Assembly (NCBI RefSeq): GCF_024807845.1
Contig: NZ_JANUEQ010000009.1
Span: forward strand, 160,856-224,855
Length of the DNA stretch: 64,000 bases
Source: Klebsiella sp. BIGb0407
GTDB taxonomy: Bacteria; Pseudomonadota; Gammaproteobacteria; Enterobacterales; Enterobacteriaceae
Reading direction: 5' to 3'
Shown piece after piece: positions 1 through 9,060 of this stretch (positions are counted from its first letter, which is position 1; each line of letters starts with the position of its first letter). The translations under genes were made by a program, and so were the position numbers. The notes under the pieces are model-generated. The model made no database searches and was not told where the DNA came from. It saw nothing but the letters and a program-made list of their open reading frames with translations.

Positions 1-181
1 TAGATACCTGACACTCATTTTTAATCTTCATTCACGATTATATACACACTATTTGCATGGTTATCGCAAAAAACCAACGTAAGCGTATGTTTTTAATATG
101 AAAAATTAATGATTGAGCAATGGGGTAAAAAGCCATATATTGTCGTCGTTTTATTTACCGTAGTTACCTTTTAAATTAATT

Positions 182-209
182 CAACCGGTGAGCTTTGAGC
201 CTCCGGTTG
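182..209 (+). promoter_or_regulatory. Leader inverted repeat upstream of dat
   Basis: CAACCGG (182-188) and CCGGTTG (203-209) are a perfect 7-bp inverted repeat with a 14-nt loop, ending just before the dat Shine-Dalgarno (AGGAG, 211-215). It could be an mRNA hairpin that affects ribosome access, or an operator. The rest of bases 1-219 is AT-rich and shows no gene. Confidence 0.35.
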
Positions 210-222
210 TAGGAGAGATATG

Positions 223-1605
223 ATGACGGATAAAGTCCGTATTGACACTTTAGATGCACAATCTGCAAAAGCCACTAACGAAACTTATTTAGCGAGACAA
301 GCTGAATTTGAATCTAATGTCAGAAGCTACCCACGCAAATTACCTTTCGCGATAGCTAAAGCTCAGGGCGCATGGATTACCGACGTTGAAAATAATCGTT
401 ACCTTGACTGTCTGGCGGGAGCCGGAACGTTAGCACTCGGTCATAATCATCCTGACGTTCTGCAGAGTATCCAAAATGTCCTTACCAGCGGCTTGCCGTT
501 GCATACTCTTGATCTTACTACACCATTAAAAGATGAGTTTTCTGCTTATCTGCTCTCTTTACTGCCAGGTCAGGGTAAAGAATATTGCCTCCAGTTCTGC
601 GGCCCATCGGGCGCTGATGCTGTGGAAGCGGCAATTAAACTCGCGAAAAAACATACCGGACGTAGCGGCATTATTAGCTTCTCTGGTGGTTACCATGGCA
701 TGACCCACGGTGCACTGTCGGTTACCGGCAACCTGTCACCAAAAGAAGCCATTAATGGTTTGATGCCTGAAGTTCATTTCCTGCCTTACCCTCACGAGTA
801 CCGTTGCCCGTTAGGCGTCGGCGGTGAAGCGGGTGTTGCAGCTCTGAGCTACTATTTTGAAAACTTAATCAATGACGTTGAAAGTGGCGTGCGCAAACCT
901 GCTGCAGTCATTCTTGAAGCCGTTCAGGGTGAAGGTGGTGTTAACCCGGCACCCGCTGCATGGCTGCAACGTATCCGTAAAGTGACCCAGGAACACGGCA
1001 TTTTATTGATCATCGATGAAGTTCAGGCTGGATTCTCTCGTACCGGTAAAATGTTTGCTTTCGAGCACGCCGGTATTGAGCCAGATATTATTGTTATGTC
1101 AAAAGCGGTCGGTGGTGGTTTGCCATTAGCTGTACTGGGCCTGAAAAGAGAGTTTGATGCCTGGGAACCCGGCCATCACACAGGTACCTTCCGTGGCAAC
1201 CAGTTAGCTATGGCAACCGGTCTGACTACTCTCAAATATCTGAAAGATAAAAAAGTTGCCAATAAAGTTGCGCAGCAAGGCGAGTGGCTGAAAGGCAAGC
1301 TGAAACAGCTGCAAAAACGCTATCCTGCTATCGGCCAGGTCCGTGGTCTGGGTTTAATGCTCGGCCTGGAAATGGTTAAGCCAGATGAAGCGCAAGATCA
1401 TATGGGTTGCTACCCGGCGGATGGTGCTATTTCTGCGCTGATTCAGAAGAAATGCTTTGAACATGGTTTGATTCTGGAGCGCGGTGGTCGCGGTGGTTGT
1501 GTTTTACGCCTGCTGCCATCCCTGCTGATAACCGATGATGAGCTGGAAATCTTCCTGAGCAAATTTGAACAGGCTCTGTTAGCTGCTGGCGTTAAGCCGG
1601 TCTGA
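223..1605 (+). CDS. dat: Diaminobutyrate--2-oxoglutarate aminotransferase
   Basis: This class-III PLP aminotransferase makes L-2,4-diaminobutyrate from aspartate semialdehyde with glutamate as amino donor, the first step to 1,3-diaminopropane. The class-III signature is visible: an [13 protein letters not shown] segment followed by MSKAVGGG, whose lysine (codon 1102-1104) should bind PLP. The length, about 460 aa, is normal. Two adjacent ATGs occur at 220 and 223; I prefer 223 because AGGAG (211-215) is then 7 nt away instead of 4. The stop is 29 bp before the ddc start, and the dat-ddc pair is a known enterobacterial arrangement, so the two are probably one operon. Cytoplasmic. Confidence 0.93.
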   Translation: MTDKVRIDTLDAQSAKATNETYLARQAEFESNVRSYPRKLPFAIAKAQGAWITDVENNRYLDCLAGAGTLALGHNHPDVLQSIQNVLTSGLPLHTLDLTTPLKDEFSAYLLSLLPGQGKEYCLQFCGPSGADAVEAAIKLAKKHTGRSGIISFSGGYHGMTHGALSVTGNLSPKEAINGLMPEVHFLPYPHEYRCPLGVGGEAGVAALSYYFENLINDVESGVRKPAAVILEAVQGEGGVNPAPAAWLQRIRKVTQEHGILLIIDEVQAGFSRTGKMFAFEHAGIEPDIIVMSKAVGGGLPLAVLGLKREFDAWEPGHHTGTFRGNQLAMATGLTTLKYLKDKKVANKVAQQGEWLKGKLKQLQKRYPAIGQVRGLGLMLGLEMVKPDEAQDHMGCYPADGAISALIQKKCFEHGLILERGGRGGCVLRLLPSLLITDDELEIFLSKFEQALLAAGVKPV

Positions 1606-1626
1606 GTGGACTGGTCTGAGTGGAGT
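1599..1626 (+). repeat. 14-bp tandem duplication at the dat/ddc junction
   Basis: GGTCTGAGTGGACT (1599-1612) is followed directly by GGTCTGAGTGGAGT (1613-1626), 13 of 14 identical. The first unit holds the dat stop codon (1603-1605) and the second supplies the GGAG that serves as ddc ribosome-binding site. It looks like a replication-slippage duplication. Confidence 0.75.
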
Positions 1627-1634
1627 CGTACCGA

Positions 1635-3107
1635 ATGTCACAAATAAATCCAATTCTGGCCTCGTCAGCGCAAAGCATTGAAGCTTATCAGCAGGCGATT
1701 ACGCAAAGTACCCAGGCAGTCATGCAATGGTTACAGCAGCCAGAAATGTATCAGGGTAAAACCGTTGCCGAGTTGCGCGAACGTATTGCACTGGATTTTA
1801 ATCCTCAGGGCTTGGGTAACCAGGCTGCTATTGAACGTGCGATTGAGTACTTTCTGAAAGACAGCCTGTCAGTGCACCATCCACAATGCGTGGCGCATTT
1901 ACATTGTCCAAGTCTGGTTATCAGCCAGGCGGCTGAAGTACTGATTAATGCAACTAACCAGAGTATGGACTCCTGGGACCAAAGCCCGTCAGCCACCATC
2001 ATCGAGATGAAGCTGATTGAATGGCTGCGTGCTCAGGTAGGTTATACCGCTGGCGACGCAGGCGTTTTCACTAGCGGCGGCACACAGAGCAATCTGATGG
2101 GCCTGATGCTGGCGCGTGATGCCTTTTTTGCAGCTCAGGGTCATTCGGTACAACAAGATGGTTTGACCGGTAATCTGAAGAAAATTAAAGTCTTCTGTTC
2201 TGAGAATGCACATTTCTCGGTTCAAAAGAATATGGCTTTACTGGGCTTCGGTTATCAGTGTGTGACGCTTATCAAAACCGATAGCTTTGCCCGTATGGAT
2301 CTCAATGATTTAGTCGAGAAAATTGCCAAGGCTGAAGCTAACGGCGACCAGATCATGGCGATTGTCGCGACCGCAGGAACCACCGATGCCGGTGCTATCG
2401 ATCCGCTCGCTGATATTGCCCGTCTGGGTGCACAACACAATATCTGGGTGCATGTTGATGCGGCCTGGGGTGGCGCTCTGCTGCTGTCTGAAAAATATCG
2501 TCATTATCTTGATGGTCTTGAGCTGGTTGATTCTGTCACGCTCGATTTCCATAAGCAGTTCTTCCAGACCATCAGCTGCGGTGCATTCCTGCTGAAAGAT
2601 GAGCGTCACTATGAGCTGATGCGTTATCAGGCCGCTTATCTGAACTCCGAATTTGATGAAGAGCAAGGCGTACCGAACCTGGTTTCCAAATCTCTGCAGA
2701 CTACGCGTCGTTTCGATGCCTTAAAACTGTGGATGGGACTGGAAGCACTGGGACAGAAACAGTATGCCGCTATCATCGACAGCGGTGTGACTCTGGCTCA
2801 ACAGGTAGCACAGTACATCGAAGAGCAGCCGTCACTGGAGCTGGTAATGCAGCCTCAGCTGGCGAGTGTCCTGTTCCGCTATCGTCCAGCCTCACAGGCC
2901 CTGGCAGATGACGCAAGCATTGCACTGCTGAACCAGAAAATTGGTGATGCTTTGCTTGCTTCCGGCCGTGCTAACCTCGGTGTGACTGAGCATAACGGTG
3001 TAACCTGCCTTAAAATGACCTTATTAAATCCAGTAGTTACACTGGAAGATATTAAGCGTCTGCTGGATCTGGTTGACGTAACCGCTACCCCGCTGGTTGC
3101 TGGCTAA
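1635..3107 (+). CDS. ddc: L-2,4-diaminobutyrate decarboxylase
   Basis: This group-II PLP-dependent decarboxylase converts L-2,4-diaminobutyrate to 1,3-diaminopropane, completing the pathway begun by dat. Family marks are TSGGTQSNLMGL for cofactor binding, HVDAAWGG in the central domain, and DFHKQ, whose lysine (codon 2553-2555, about residue 307) is the expected Schiff-base residue. An in-frame GTG lies at 1620, but ATG 1635 has GGAG nine bases upstream, giving 490 aa beginning MSQINPI. A strong terminator follows at 3124-3165, so dat-ddc looks like a closed bicistronic unit. Cytoplasmic. Confidence 0.93.
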   Translation: MSQINPILASSAQSIEAYQQAITQSTQAVMQWLQQPEMYQGKTVAELRERIALDFNPQGLGNQAAIERAIEYFLKDSLSVHHPQCVAHLHCPSLVISQAAEVLINATNQSMDSWDQSPSATIIEMKLIEWLRAQVGYTAGDAGVFTSGGTQSNLMGLMLARDAFFAAQGHSVQQDGLTGNLKKIKVFCSENAHFSVQKNMALLGFGYQCVTLIKTDSFARMDLNDLVEKIAKAEANGDQIMAIVATAGTTDAGAIDPLADIARLGAQHNIWVHVDAAWGGALLLSEKYRHYLDGLELVDSVTLDFHKQFFQTISCGAFLLKDERHYELMRYQAAYLNSEFDEEQGVPNLVSKSLQTTRRFDALKLWMGLEALGQKQYAAIIDSGVTLAQQVAQYIEEQPSLELVMQPQLASVLFRYRPASQALADDASIALLNQKIGDALLASGRANLGVTEHNGVTCLKMTLLNPVVTLEDIKRLLDLVDVTATPLVAG

Positions 3108-3123
3108 ACTCAGCAATAGTTAT

Positions 3124-3165
3124 AAAAAAAGTCGCTCATGGGAAACCTTGAGCGACTTTTTTCTT
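3124..3165 (+). terminator. Rho-independent terminator after ddc
   Basis: GTCGCTCA (3131-3138) pairs with TGAGCGAC (3149-3156), flanked by A-runs and T-runs that extend the stem and give the U-tract. Confidence 0.9.
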
Positions 3166-3186
3166 TTTAGTTATCACATAAAAAAA

Positions 3187-3207
3187 ACGGCCCGCACTTG
3201 CGGGCCG
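3187..3207 (-). terminator. Terminator of the ABC/monooxygenase operon
   Basis: CGGCCCGC / GCGGGCCG is a GC-rich hairpin followed on the minus strand by eight Ts. It lies 27 bp beyond the stop of the last permease gene. Confidence 0.85.
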
Positions 3208-3233
3208 TCAGATAACGATAATCATTTTGTTAA

Positions 3234-3926
3234 TCAGGTACGAACGCGCAGCATCGCTTCTACCTTATCGGCAACCTTGGTCACCACATAAGCAATAAAC
3301 ATATAGAACCCGACCGCAACCAGGAAGGCTTCCAGATAGTAGAAGTTAAGCGCTGCGGCAAGCTGAGCCTGAGCAAAGATCTCAACCACGCCGATAGCGA
3401 ATGCCAGCGATAAGGCTTTCATGACCACCATAAAAGAGTTTGCCAGGTCAGGGATCGCGGTGACGATTATCTGCGGGAACATCACCCGACGGAATAACTG
3501 GCCGCTACTGTAACCCAGCGAAGCTGCGGCATCTGACTGTCCGCTATCAAAGGAGTTAACCGCACCTTTCCATACTTCAGCCTGAAATGCTGAAACACAG
3601 GCCGTTAATGCAACAATAACAATCACCCAGTTAGGAAGTGAGTGGGCATTCACTTCTATAGAAAATTGAGTGGCAATAAAGTCCAGCGCAGAAGGCAGCC
3701 CGTAGTAGGCAAGAAAAATCACCACGACCATCGGCATACCTTTAAAAGCCACTTTGTAAGCGAACACTAACTGACGCAGTACCGGGATACGGCGAAACTC
3801 AATAAACGCAAACAGCCCGCCAAGTAATGTCGACAGTAAAAATATCACGACCGCCATCAGGAGCGTGACAGGAACCACACTCAGGATGCTCCAGAAGTCA
3901 AAAACCAATACCTCAAAATCAAACAT
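3234..3926 (-). CDS. Amino-acid ABC transporter permease (second)
   Basis: Inner-membrane permease of the polar amino-acid (HisMQ/GlnP) family, about 230 aa with several hydrophobic segments. The EAA coupling loop reads DAAASLGYSSGQLFRRVMFPQ, where the ATPase docks. A TTG directly precedes ATG 3926; the ATG is chosen because AAGGAG lies 8 nt upstream of it. It starts 17 bp after the stop of the sister permease and is the last gene of the operon. It should form a heterodimer with that permease. Substrate unknown. Confidence 0.88.
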   Translation of the reverse strand: MFDFEVLVFDFWSILSVVPVTLLMAVVIFLLSTLLGGLFAFIEFRRIPVLRQLVFAYKVAFKGMPMVVVIFLAYYGLPSALDFIATQFSIEVNAHSLPNWVIVIVALTACVSAFQAEVWKGAVNSFDSGQSDAAASLGYSSGQLFRRVMFPQIIVTAIPDLANSFMVVMKALSLAFAIGVVEIFAQAQLAAALNFYYLEAFLVAVGFYMFIAYVVTKVADKVEAMLRVRT

Positions 3927-3943
3927 CAAGTTTTCTCCTTCAT

Positions 3944-4648
3944 TCAGACGCTGGGGGTAAGCTTGACGCGAGTAGCCGATTTCGAGCTATATTTCGCGTG
4001 ACGCCTTTCAAAGAAGCGAATAATCAGCCAGGCCACCAGACACATCAGCGAGTAGATAACAGCCAGTACCATATAGGTCGCAAATTGATACTGGTTATAG
4101 TCATGCTCCATAATCACATGGGCAGTCGCCATCAAGTCAGCAGCCCCGATATACATCACCAGCGCCACATTATGAATTAAATAAATAATAGAGTTGCCGT
4201 AACCTGGCAGAGCAAAGTGCACTGCTTGTGGGCCGACAACACGTTTCATTTTTTGGAAGAAGCTATAACCGAGGCTGTCAGTCGCATCGTGCTGGCCTCT
4301 CTCTACCGCCAGAAATGCCGGACGCATAACTTCAGACAGATAGCCTCCGTGGTAGAGACTTAAACCAATCATTGCCGCAATATTGGACGAGAAAAAGTCT
4401 TCAACCCCCACCAGCCCTGCAAGTAATGGCATGCCATAAAAGGCGACGAATAATTGCAGTACCACCGGCACACTACGTGCGTAAGACACATAGATATCAG
4501 CCAGTTGACTAAAAACCGGGATACGACGTACCCGAAAAAAGGTTACGATCAGCGCCAGAAAGAATCCGACAACGATCGCTGCGAATAATATACCCAGTGT
4601 TAATGGCATTGCCGTTAACAACTCAGGGAGCATGGTAGAGAGATCCAT
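3944..4648 (-). CDS. Amino-acid ABC transporter permease (first)
   Basis: Permease of the polar amino-acid family, 234 aa, with a typical EAA loop (DATDSLGYSFFQKMKRVVGPQ). GGAG sits 9 nt before the ATG. It lies between the binding-protein gene and the second permease on the minus strand and would form half of the membrane channel. Two different permeases with one ATPase and one binding protein is the classical histidine/glutamine-type importer. Confidence 0.88.
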   Translation of the reverse strand: MDLSTMLPELLTAMPLTLGILFAAIVVGFFLALIVTFFRVRRIPVFSQLADIYVSYARSVPVVLQLFVAFYGMPLLAGLVGVEDFFSSNIAAMIGLSLYHGGYLSEVMRPAFLAVERGQHDATDSLGYSFFQKMKRVVGPQAVHFALPGYGNSIIYLIHNVALVMYIGAADLMATAHVIMEHDYNQYQFATYMVLAVIYSLMCLVAWLIIRFFERRHAKYSSKSATRVKLTPSV

Positions 4649-4713
4649 GGTGAAACACTCCTGCTATCAATGACTGCTAAAGCCCTGTATTAACAGGGCT
4701 TCAGGTAATTCTA

Positions 4714-5529
4714 TTACTTCATATATTGTGAAACGTCTTCACCAAACCACTTCTGAGATATCTGGTCTAGCGTGCCGTCTGATTTCAGTTCTTTCAGGGC
4801 TTTAGTGATATCGTCATTCAGTGCCTGGTTTTTGGCAGAACGGTTAATCAGAATATAGGTCTGATTAACCACTACAGGTTCACTGGCTTTAATCGACAGT
4901 TTCTGGTTCTCAATAACCGTTTGCTGACCCAGGTTTGAAGGCAGGATCAGCGCATCATATTTACCTTTCTCAACTTCTTTCAGACGGTCCGGATAAGGAA
5001 TACCTGCGCTGGAAGCCGTGATAGTAATTTTTTCATTCGGGTGGTCTTGCTGCCATTGAGTGACAAATTTATAGACACCACCACCAGCGGTAACCGGGAC
5101 AATTTTCTTGCCCACCAGGTCTTTCATTTCTTTGATATCACTGTCATTACGACTGTAGATTTTCATCAGACTGGCACCCATTGGGGCATCAGGGATCAGG
5201 AACTGTTTACTGCGACTTGCTGCTTTATAGTAGCCGCCGGTCGCCATATCGTACTTACCGGTGACCAGACCCGTTTCCTGAGCGATATCAGCAGCACCTT
5301 CCATCACAAATTTATACTGTGGCAGTTTAGCGTTGATAGCTTTCAGAACATCAGGCTCATAACCCTGTGGCTCATAGCCGATAGCACCCCATGACAGAGG
5401 CTTAGATTCTGCTGCAGTAGCGATTTTTACCGTGCGGACTTCATCGGCAAAACTAGTATTGCTGAACAGCGCCAGAGCGATGATTCCAGGCATGGCGAGG
5501 CGGGATAACGTTTTTTTGATTGCAGGCAT
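4714..5529 (-). CDS. Periplasmic amino-acid-binding protein (SBP family 3)
   Basis: Soluble ligand receptor of the importer, 271 aa. The N-terminus has a signal peptide: basic MPAIKKTLSRLAM, a hydrophobic stretch and NTSFA before DEVRTVKIAT. The mature part shows the SBP_bac_3 layout, including GYEPDVLKAIN, GKYDMATGGYY in place of the usual GKxD-xxxxG motif, and a C-terminal DGTLDQISQKWFG. GGGAG precedes ATG by 8 nt. Its genomic partners (monooxygenase and CMD proteins) suggest an unusual, perhaps sulfur- or N-substituted amino acid; this is inference. Confidence 0.88.
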   Translation of the reverse strand: MPAIKKTLSRLAMPGIIALALFSNTSFADEVRTVKIATAAESKPLSWGAIGYEPQGYEPDVLKAINAKLPQYKFVMEGAADIAQETGLVTGKYDMATGGYYKAASRSKQFLIPDAPMGASLMKIYSRNDSDIKEMKDLVGKKIVPVTAGGGVYKFVTQWQQDHPNEKITITASSAGIPYPDRLKEVEKGKYDALILPSNLGQQTVIENQKLSIKASEPVVVNQTYILINRSAKNQALNDDITKALKELKSDGTLDQISQKWFGEDVSQYMK

Positions 5530-5552
5530 TTGTTTTACTCCCTTTAGAATAA

Positions 5553-6290
5553 TTAGTATGAGTGTTCGGTATTAAGAAACTGCGCCAGACGTGGCGAAGT
5601 CGGATTGTCGAAAATCTCGGCCGGACTACCTTCTGCTGCTACAACGCCCTGATCCATAAACACGATACGGTTCGAGACACTTTTGGCGAATTGCATTTCA
5701 TGTGTCACTAACAGTGAAGTAATACCGGACGAGGTCACATCTTTAATCACTTTTAACACTTCACCCACTAATTCCGGATCAAGGGAGGAAGTCGGTTCAT
5801 CAAATAAAATCACATCAGGTTTCACTGCCAAAGCACGGGCAATACCGGTACGCTGTAACTGACCACCTGAAAGCTGGGAAGGATAGTGATCAAACTTTGC
5901 CCCAAGGCCTACACGCTCAAGTTCTTGCACTGCGATATCACGCGCCTGCTGCTTGGTTTTTTTCTGAATCACCACCAGTGGATCCATCACGTTTTCCAGT
6001 ACCGTCATATTTTTAAATACGTTAAATTGCTGGAATACCATCGCGGTACGCAAACGAATCGCCTGAATAGTCGCTTTATTGGGTGACTGGTAGTCCATCT
6101 GGTGCTGATCGAGCACGATAGTGCCAGATGACGGCTTAGCCAGATAATTGATACAACGCAGCAGGGTTGTTTTACCGGTGCCGCTCGGGCCAATTATCGA
6201 AACCACGTCGCCTTTATTCACCGACAGGTTCACACCACGCAGAATGGGCGTTTCACCGTAGGACAAGGTGATATTTTTGAGATCTAACAT
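5553..6290 (-). CDS. Amino-acid ABC transporter ATPase
   Basis: Nucleotide-binding subunit of the importer, 245 aa. Walker A is GPSGTGKTTL, the ABC signature is LSGGQLQR, Walker B is VILFDEPTSSLD, and the switch histidine lies in LLVTHEM. These are hallmarks of the GlnQ/HisP subfamily. GAGG lies 9 nt before the ATG. The gene follows the two CMD-fold genes with a 12-bp gap and precedes the binding-protein gene, so import and enzymes are co-transcribed. Confidence 0.92.
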   Translation of the reverse strand: MLDLKNITLSYGETPILRGVNLSVNKGDVVSIIGPSGTGKTTLLRCINYLAKPSSGTIVLDQHQMDYQSPNKATIQAIRLRTAMVFQQFNVFKNMTVLENVMDPLVVIQKKTKQQARDIAVQELERVGLGAKFDHYPSQLSGGQLQRTGIARALAVKPDVILFDEPTSSLDPELVGEVLKVIKDVTSSGITSLLVTHEMQFAKSVSNRIVFMDQGVVAAEGSPAEIFDNPTSPRLAQFLNTEHSY

Positions 6291-6302
6291 TCTGTTCTGC
6301 CT

Positions 6303-6869
6303 CTATTTATTCATATCAGCATGGCCAAGCACATGCATCAGACGGTTGGCCCAGCCAAAAATAGCAATCGCGTGGATCAGGTCGATAATTTCACCGTCAT
6401 CCATTCCCACCGCACGCAGTGCGGCAATGTCTTCCGGGCTCGCTTCGGCTGGCGTCACTGACAGACGTTGTGCGAAGCGATAGATAGCCAGGTTCCGGGC
6501 ATTAAGCAGGTCATCACGCTCAAAGTAGATAGCACTCACTACCGCGTCATTTTCTGATAGCTGGGCATGGCGACGGGCATGCACCACGGCACAATATTTA
6601 CAGCCATTCACAATAGAAGCACCCAGTGCCCCCAGTTCTCTGTCAGCGCGATCTAACCCGCCCTCAACATACATGATGGCGTTAAATAATACGGTGCGTG
6701 CTACATAGCTTTCCGGGTCATGAACCAAGGTGCGCACATACTCGGAAACCTTTTTATTGGATGGCGTTACCGCCATCGCCTCCAACTGAGCAGGTGTCGC
6801 CTGTGCGACTTCGACTGGCGTAATATACGGATGCCAGTGTAGGGGCTTCAGCGTTACGGATGGGATCAT
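6303..6869 (-). CDS. AhpD-like carboxymuconolactone-decarboxylase-fold protein with CxxC
   Basis: 188-aa protein of the CMD/AhpD family. It contains GCKYCAVVHARRH: Cys90-x-x-Cys93-x3-His97, the redox-active motif of AhpD-type peroxidases. Its ATG overlaps the upstream stop as ATGA, so the two CMD genes are translationally coupled. It resembles paired CMD proteins that I recall sitting beside FMN/FAD oxidoreductases and ABC transporters in proteobacteria (Avi_7169/Avi_7170-type families, from memory). Likely role: peroxide or thiol chemistry supporting the monooxygenase; the reaction is unknown. Confidence 0.78.
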   Translation of the reverse strand: MIPSVTLKPLHWHPYITPVEVAQATPAQLEAMAVTPSNKKVSEYVRTLVHDPESYVARTVLFNAIMYVEGGLDRADRELGALGASIVNGCKYCAVVHARRHAQLSENDAVVSAIYFERDDLLNARNLAIYRFAQRLSVTPAEASPEDIAALRAVGMDDGEIIDLIHAIAIFGWANRLMHVLGHADMNK

Positions 6870-7348
6870 AATGACCTCAGCAGACGTAAACCCGCAATTA
6901 CACGAGTCTGGAAATTAACAAATGCAATCAGCTCAGAAAGGGCAACTATCTGCGCGTTGTTGAAACCGGCCTGCTCCAGTAAACGAATATTCGCCTCTGT
7001 CGCTTCGGCCGGAGACTGTGTGACCATGTCAGAATGACGTGCCAGAGTCGCCAAGGGTTCTGCAAGGTTATGCTCACCACGCGCCAGGACTTGCAACTGC
7101 TCTGCGGGCTGATACTGCGCCAGTTGAGTCCGGTAATCCTGCTGCAATGCACTGTCGTTATTCAGCGTTGCGATACGAAGCGCCAGGGCTAAACGTAAAT
7201 CAATCGCCAGCCCCTGGTCATCCCGGGGTGCCAGAACGGATTCCAGGCATTGCTCTGCACCGTTAACAAACTCAGGGCGCTGGCGGCGAGTAAGCGCTAA
7301 CGCATCCTCTGGTAATAGCCCGACGACTCTATCAATAGCGTCACTCAC
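6866..7348 (-). CDS. CMD-domain partner protein without CxxC
   Basis: About 160 aa, helical, with the CMD-like C-terminal pattern (NIRLLEQAGFNNAQIVALSE, then FVNFQTRVIAGLRLL) but no Cys-x-x-Cys, so it is probably not redox active itself. An in-frame ATG exists at 7390, but GTG 7348 is the better start: it overlaps the monooxygenase TGA as GTGA and has GGAG 8 nt upstream. The 3' end overlaps the next gene by 4 nt. The tight coupling suggests a heteromeric complex of the two CMD proteins. Function not established. Confidence 0.72.
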   Translation of the reverse strand: MSDAIDRVVGLLPEDALALTRRQRPEFVNGAEQCLESVLAPRDDQGLAIDLRLALALRIATLNNDSALQQDYRTQLAQYQPAEQLQVLARGEHNLAEPLATLARHSDMVTQSPAEATEANIRLLEQAGFNNAQIVALSELIAFVNFQTRVIAGLRLLRSL

Positions 7349-8799
7349 AACGCATTCTCCTGTTTGAGTAAGGGGGTTGAATCCACCCATTCATCGCCCT
7401 GCAATTCAGGAACATCAAACGCCTGCAAACTGGCATAATGCTGTTCAATATCTTCAGCAAATAGCGAGGCGATAATGCCGCGTGCCAGGCGATCGGCCCC
7501 GGCACTGACAGCCGGAATATCCCCTGAGACTTTGCCGTGAGTCAGCATGGCGGCATCGTTGAAACAATAGATATGTGCCAGAATTGGGCACTCACCCGCT
7601 GTCCGCTCACGGAATTCAAATGAGGGCCCCAGGTCGGGGGCTTCCAGCATGCTTTGGCGGGCATTGCCCATGGCGCTGTTATAACGACCATCAGCCCAGC
7701 TGCGGATATAAGGTGCAATAGCCGCAAATTCCGGACGACCGTGGAAGTTATTGGTAAAGCCCGTTGCGGCTATCAGATAGTCGTAATGCAATGCGCCCTG
7801 GGTGGTTTCTAATAACAAACCATCTTCCTGCTGTTTGACGCTATTCACGCCACAATCAAGGAAGAATCGTGCATTTTCATGCCTGGACACCCGCAGCGTG
7901 GAAGAGCGTGGCGGCGGAGTCTGAGTCGATGAAGTGTAATCAACAAATTTCCATTTCCAGTCGTCGGCCAGCAAATGCATACCATGCACCACGCCCTGAC
8001 TACCGATACCGGTCATTTTGTTAATACGCGGCATGGCTTTACGGCGGATAATTAAATCCACAGCCGCAGCGCCATTTTCCAGCGCAGTGGCTGCGTTATC
8101 CATCGCCGAAGCGCCCGCTCCGAGAACAGCAATACGCTTACCTTGTAAGGCATTGAAGTCTATTTCATCGGCAGAGTGCGCCCAGAATTTACGGTCTATA
8201 CCTGCGAGGAACTCAGGTACTGCAAAACCGCCGAGCCCTGAACGCCCGGTCGCGAGTACCAGACGGCGGGTGTAAACCAGACCGGTCTCTTCACCACTCA
8301 GTTCAAGCGCCAGTAAATCGTCAACCGGCGTTATGCGAGTAACACGTACATTGTTATGCACAGGCAGATTCAAAACGTTGCGATACCAGATCAGGTAGTC
8401 CATCCACTGGTCTTTAGCGATTTTATCCAGCGCCTGCCAGGATTCACGGCCCCACTGGGCAGTAAACCATGCCCGAAAGGTGAGCTGAGCCAGACCTAAA
8501 GCCGGGCCATGCAGACTCTTTGGTGAGCGCAAGGTTTCCATACGTGCAAAAGTCACCCACGGACCTTCTAAACCCGCGGCTGCCGCATCATAAGCCACCA
8601 CATTGCTCACGCCGGACAGCTGTAATTTTGCTACCGCAGCCAAGCCGCACATTCCTGCGCCAATCACCACCACATCACGCACCGGCTTACCGTCGTGCAG
8701 ATGTTCAGGTACCCAGGACTTAGCGGGTAGTTCAAGATATTCCAGATCTTGTCTTAGCTGAGCTTCCAGCGCGACCAGACCATCGGCAGTATGTGTCAT
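7345..8799 (-). CDS. FAD/NAD(P)-dependent flavin monooxygenase-like oxidoreductase
   Basis: 484-aa two-dinucleotide-binding-domain flavoprotein. The FAD Rossmann motif is VVVIGAGMCGLAAVAKL (about residue 45) and the NAD(P) motif is RIAVLGAGASAMDNAA (about 225). Between them is FLAGIDRKFWAHSADE, resembling the FxGxxxHxxxW fingerprint of flavin/Baeyer-Villiger monooxygenases; ATGF occurs later. It is the first gene of a seven-gene minus-strand operon with two CMD-fold proteins and an amino-acid importer, implying oxidation of an imported amino acid or amine. Substrate unknown; could instead be an N-hydroxylase. Confidence 0.75.
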   Translation of the reverse strand: MTHTADGLVALEAQLRQDLEYLELPAKSWVPEHLHDGKPVRDVVVIGAGMCGLAAVAKLQLSGVSNVVAYDAAAAGLEGPWVTFARMETLRSPKSLHGPALGLAQLTFRAWFTAQWGRESWQALDKIAKDQWMDYLIWYRNVLNLPVHNNVRVTRITPVDDLLALELSGEETGLVYTRRLVLATGRSGLGGFAVPEFLAGIDRKFWAHSADEIDFNALQGKRIAVLGAGASAMDNAATALENGAAAVDLIIRRKAMPRINKMTGIGSQGVVHGMHLLADDWKWKFVDYTSSTQTPPPRSSTLRVSRHENARFFLDCGVNSVKQQEDGLLLETTQGALHYDYLIAATGFTNNFHGRPEFAAIAPYIRSWADGRYNSAMGNARQSMLEAPDLGPSFEFRERTAGECPILAHIYCFNDAAMLTHGKVSGDIPAVSAGADRLARGIIASLFAEDIEQHYASLQAFDVPELQGDEWVDSTPLLKQENAL

Positions 8800-8863
8800 A
8801 TAAATATTCCCTGGAGTAAACGGCAGCGTAGGCTTGTGAAAACGGCTATATCACAATAATGAC

Positions 8864-8893
8864 TATGCATTTTCACTATATGCATAACGCATA
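8864..8893. promoter_or_regulatory. Candidate LysR operator upstream of the monooxygenase operon
   Basis: TATGC-ATAAC-GCATA (8879-8893) is a perfect inverted repeat that contains T-N11-A, the LysR-family core; a second TATGCAT lies at 8864-8870. It sits 65-95 bp upstream of the monooxygenase ATG, between it and the LysR gene, where an activator site is expected. The rest of 8800-9060 holds a 7-bp hairpin (TCTTGAC/GTCAAGA near 8949-8972) and no gene. Confidence 0.5.
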
Positions 8894-9060
8894 ATAAACC
8901 GTTAATAATTTCAAAAACACATAATAAGAACTAAGGCTTCGCATGTTCCTCTTGACCCGAAATAGAGTCAAGAAGGAGGCTCACATTTTAACCAATCGAT
9001 TTATTATATCTTATGCATTAAAAGATATAAGGTGTGGGAGAAACCCGGAGGCTCAAGGAA

